From the NCBI GenBank assembly GCA_030609865.1, contig JAUWSZ010000175.1, positions 1-6,083 on the forward strand: a DNA stretch of 6,083 nucleotides. Direction: 5' to 3'. The notes under the pieces are model-generated. The model did no database searches. It saw nothing but the letters and a program-made list of their open reading frames with translations, and was not told where the DNA came from. The position numbers were made by a program, and so were the translations under genes. Source of the stretch: a bacterium. GTDB taxonomy: Bacteria > Desulfobacterota > DSWW01. Shown here piece by piece: positions 6,044 through 6,083 of the stretch (position 1 is the first letter of the stretch; each line of letters starts with the position of its first letter).

Positions 6044-6083
6044 ACAACATGATTCGGTCAACGTGGTTGAGGTCCATCCTCCT
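6040..6083 (+). CDS. N-terminus of a plus-strand gene, unknown (partial)
   Basis: A plausible start at ATG 6040 with AGGAG at 6029-6033 and 6 nt spacing. The 14 visible codons read MNNMIRSTWLRSIL, with two arginines leading into a hydrophobic stretch, as at the beginning of a signal peptide or membrane anchor. The frame is open to the window edge. A second in-frame ATG three codons in is an alternative start. The product cannot be named from so little. It is transcribed away from sir2. Confidence 0.5.
   Translation, partial: MNNMIRSTWLRSIL

Overview
The window carries a mostly minus-strand set of bacterial housekeeping genes at fairly high G+C. A periplasmic HtrA-type protease points to a Gram-negative host. 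The combination of a GldA/GldF/GldG-type ABC cluster, a DnaJ-family protein and two REP-like hairpin repeats would fit a Desulfobacterota (deltaproteobacterial) or related genome. That placement is an impression from gene content and repeat style, not proof.

Reading in the direction of transcription, from high to low coordinates: a stand-alone Sir2 deacylase (4970-5749) sits between two different hairpin repeats (5780-5846 and 4814-4890). Next come a good sigma70-like promoter (4769-4796) and a Do/HtrA serine protease with two PDZ domains (3285-4709). After a 97-nt gap there is a tight run of genes: a small TPR-like protein (2789-3187), a DnaJ-family co-chaperone (1672-2802), an ABC ATPase (928-1641), an ABC-2 permease (143-931) and the beginning of a GldG-like membrane subunit (1-137, cut by the window edge). 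In this run the TPR gene overlaps dnaJ by 14 nt, the ATPase overlaps the permease by 4 nt (ATGA), and the permease and GldG-like genes are 5 nt apart. These genes are therefore probably co-transcribed and translationally coupled.

At the right edge the coding strand switches. A plus-strand gene probably starts at 6040 and runs off the window. It is preceded by a 20-codon small ORF (5981-6043) with its own Shine-Dalgarno sequence, whose stop codon overlaps the gene's ATG. The 290 bp between sir2 and this gene hold one hairpin repeat, the small ORF and no convincing promoter.

Functionally, the left and middle parts combine envelope and cytosolic protein quality control (HtrA, DnaJ, the TPR-like protein) with an ABC transporter of unknown substrate. 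I see no CRISPR array, tRNA, rRNA, transposase gene or defence island. The least ordinary features are the two hairpin repeats bracketing sir2, the coupled leader-like small ORF, and the TPR-like gene overlapping a TTG-started dnaJ. None of these amounts to a demonstrated new system.
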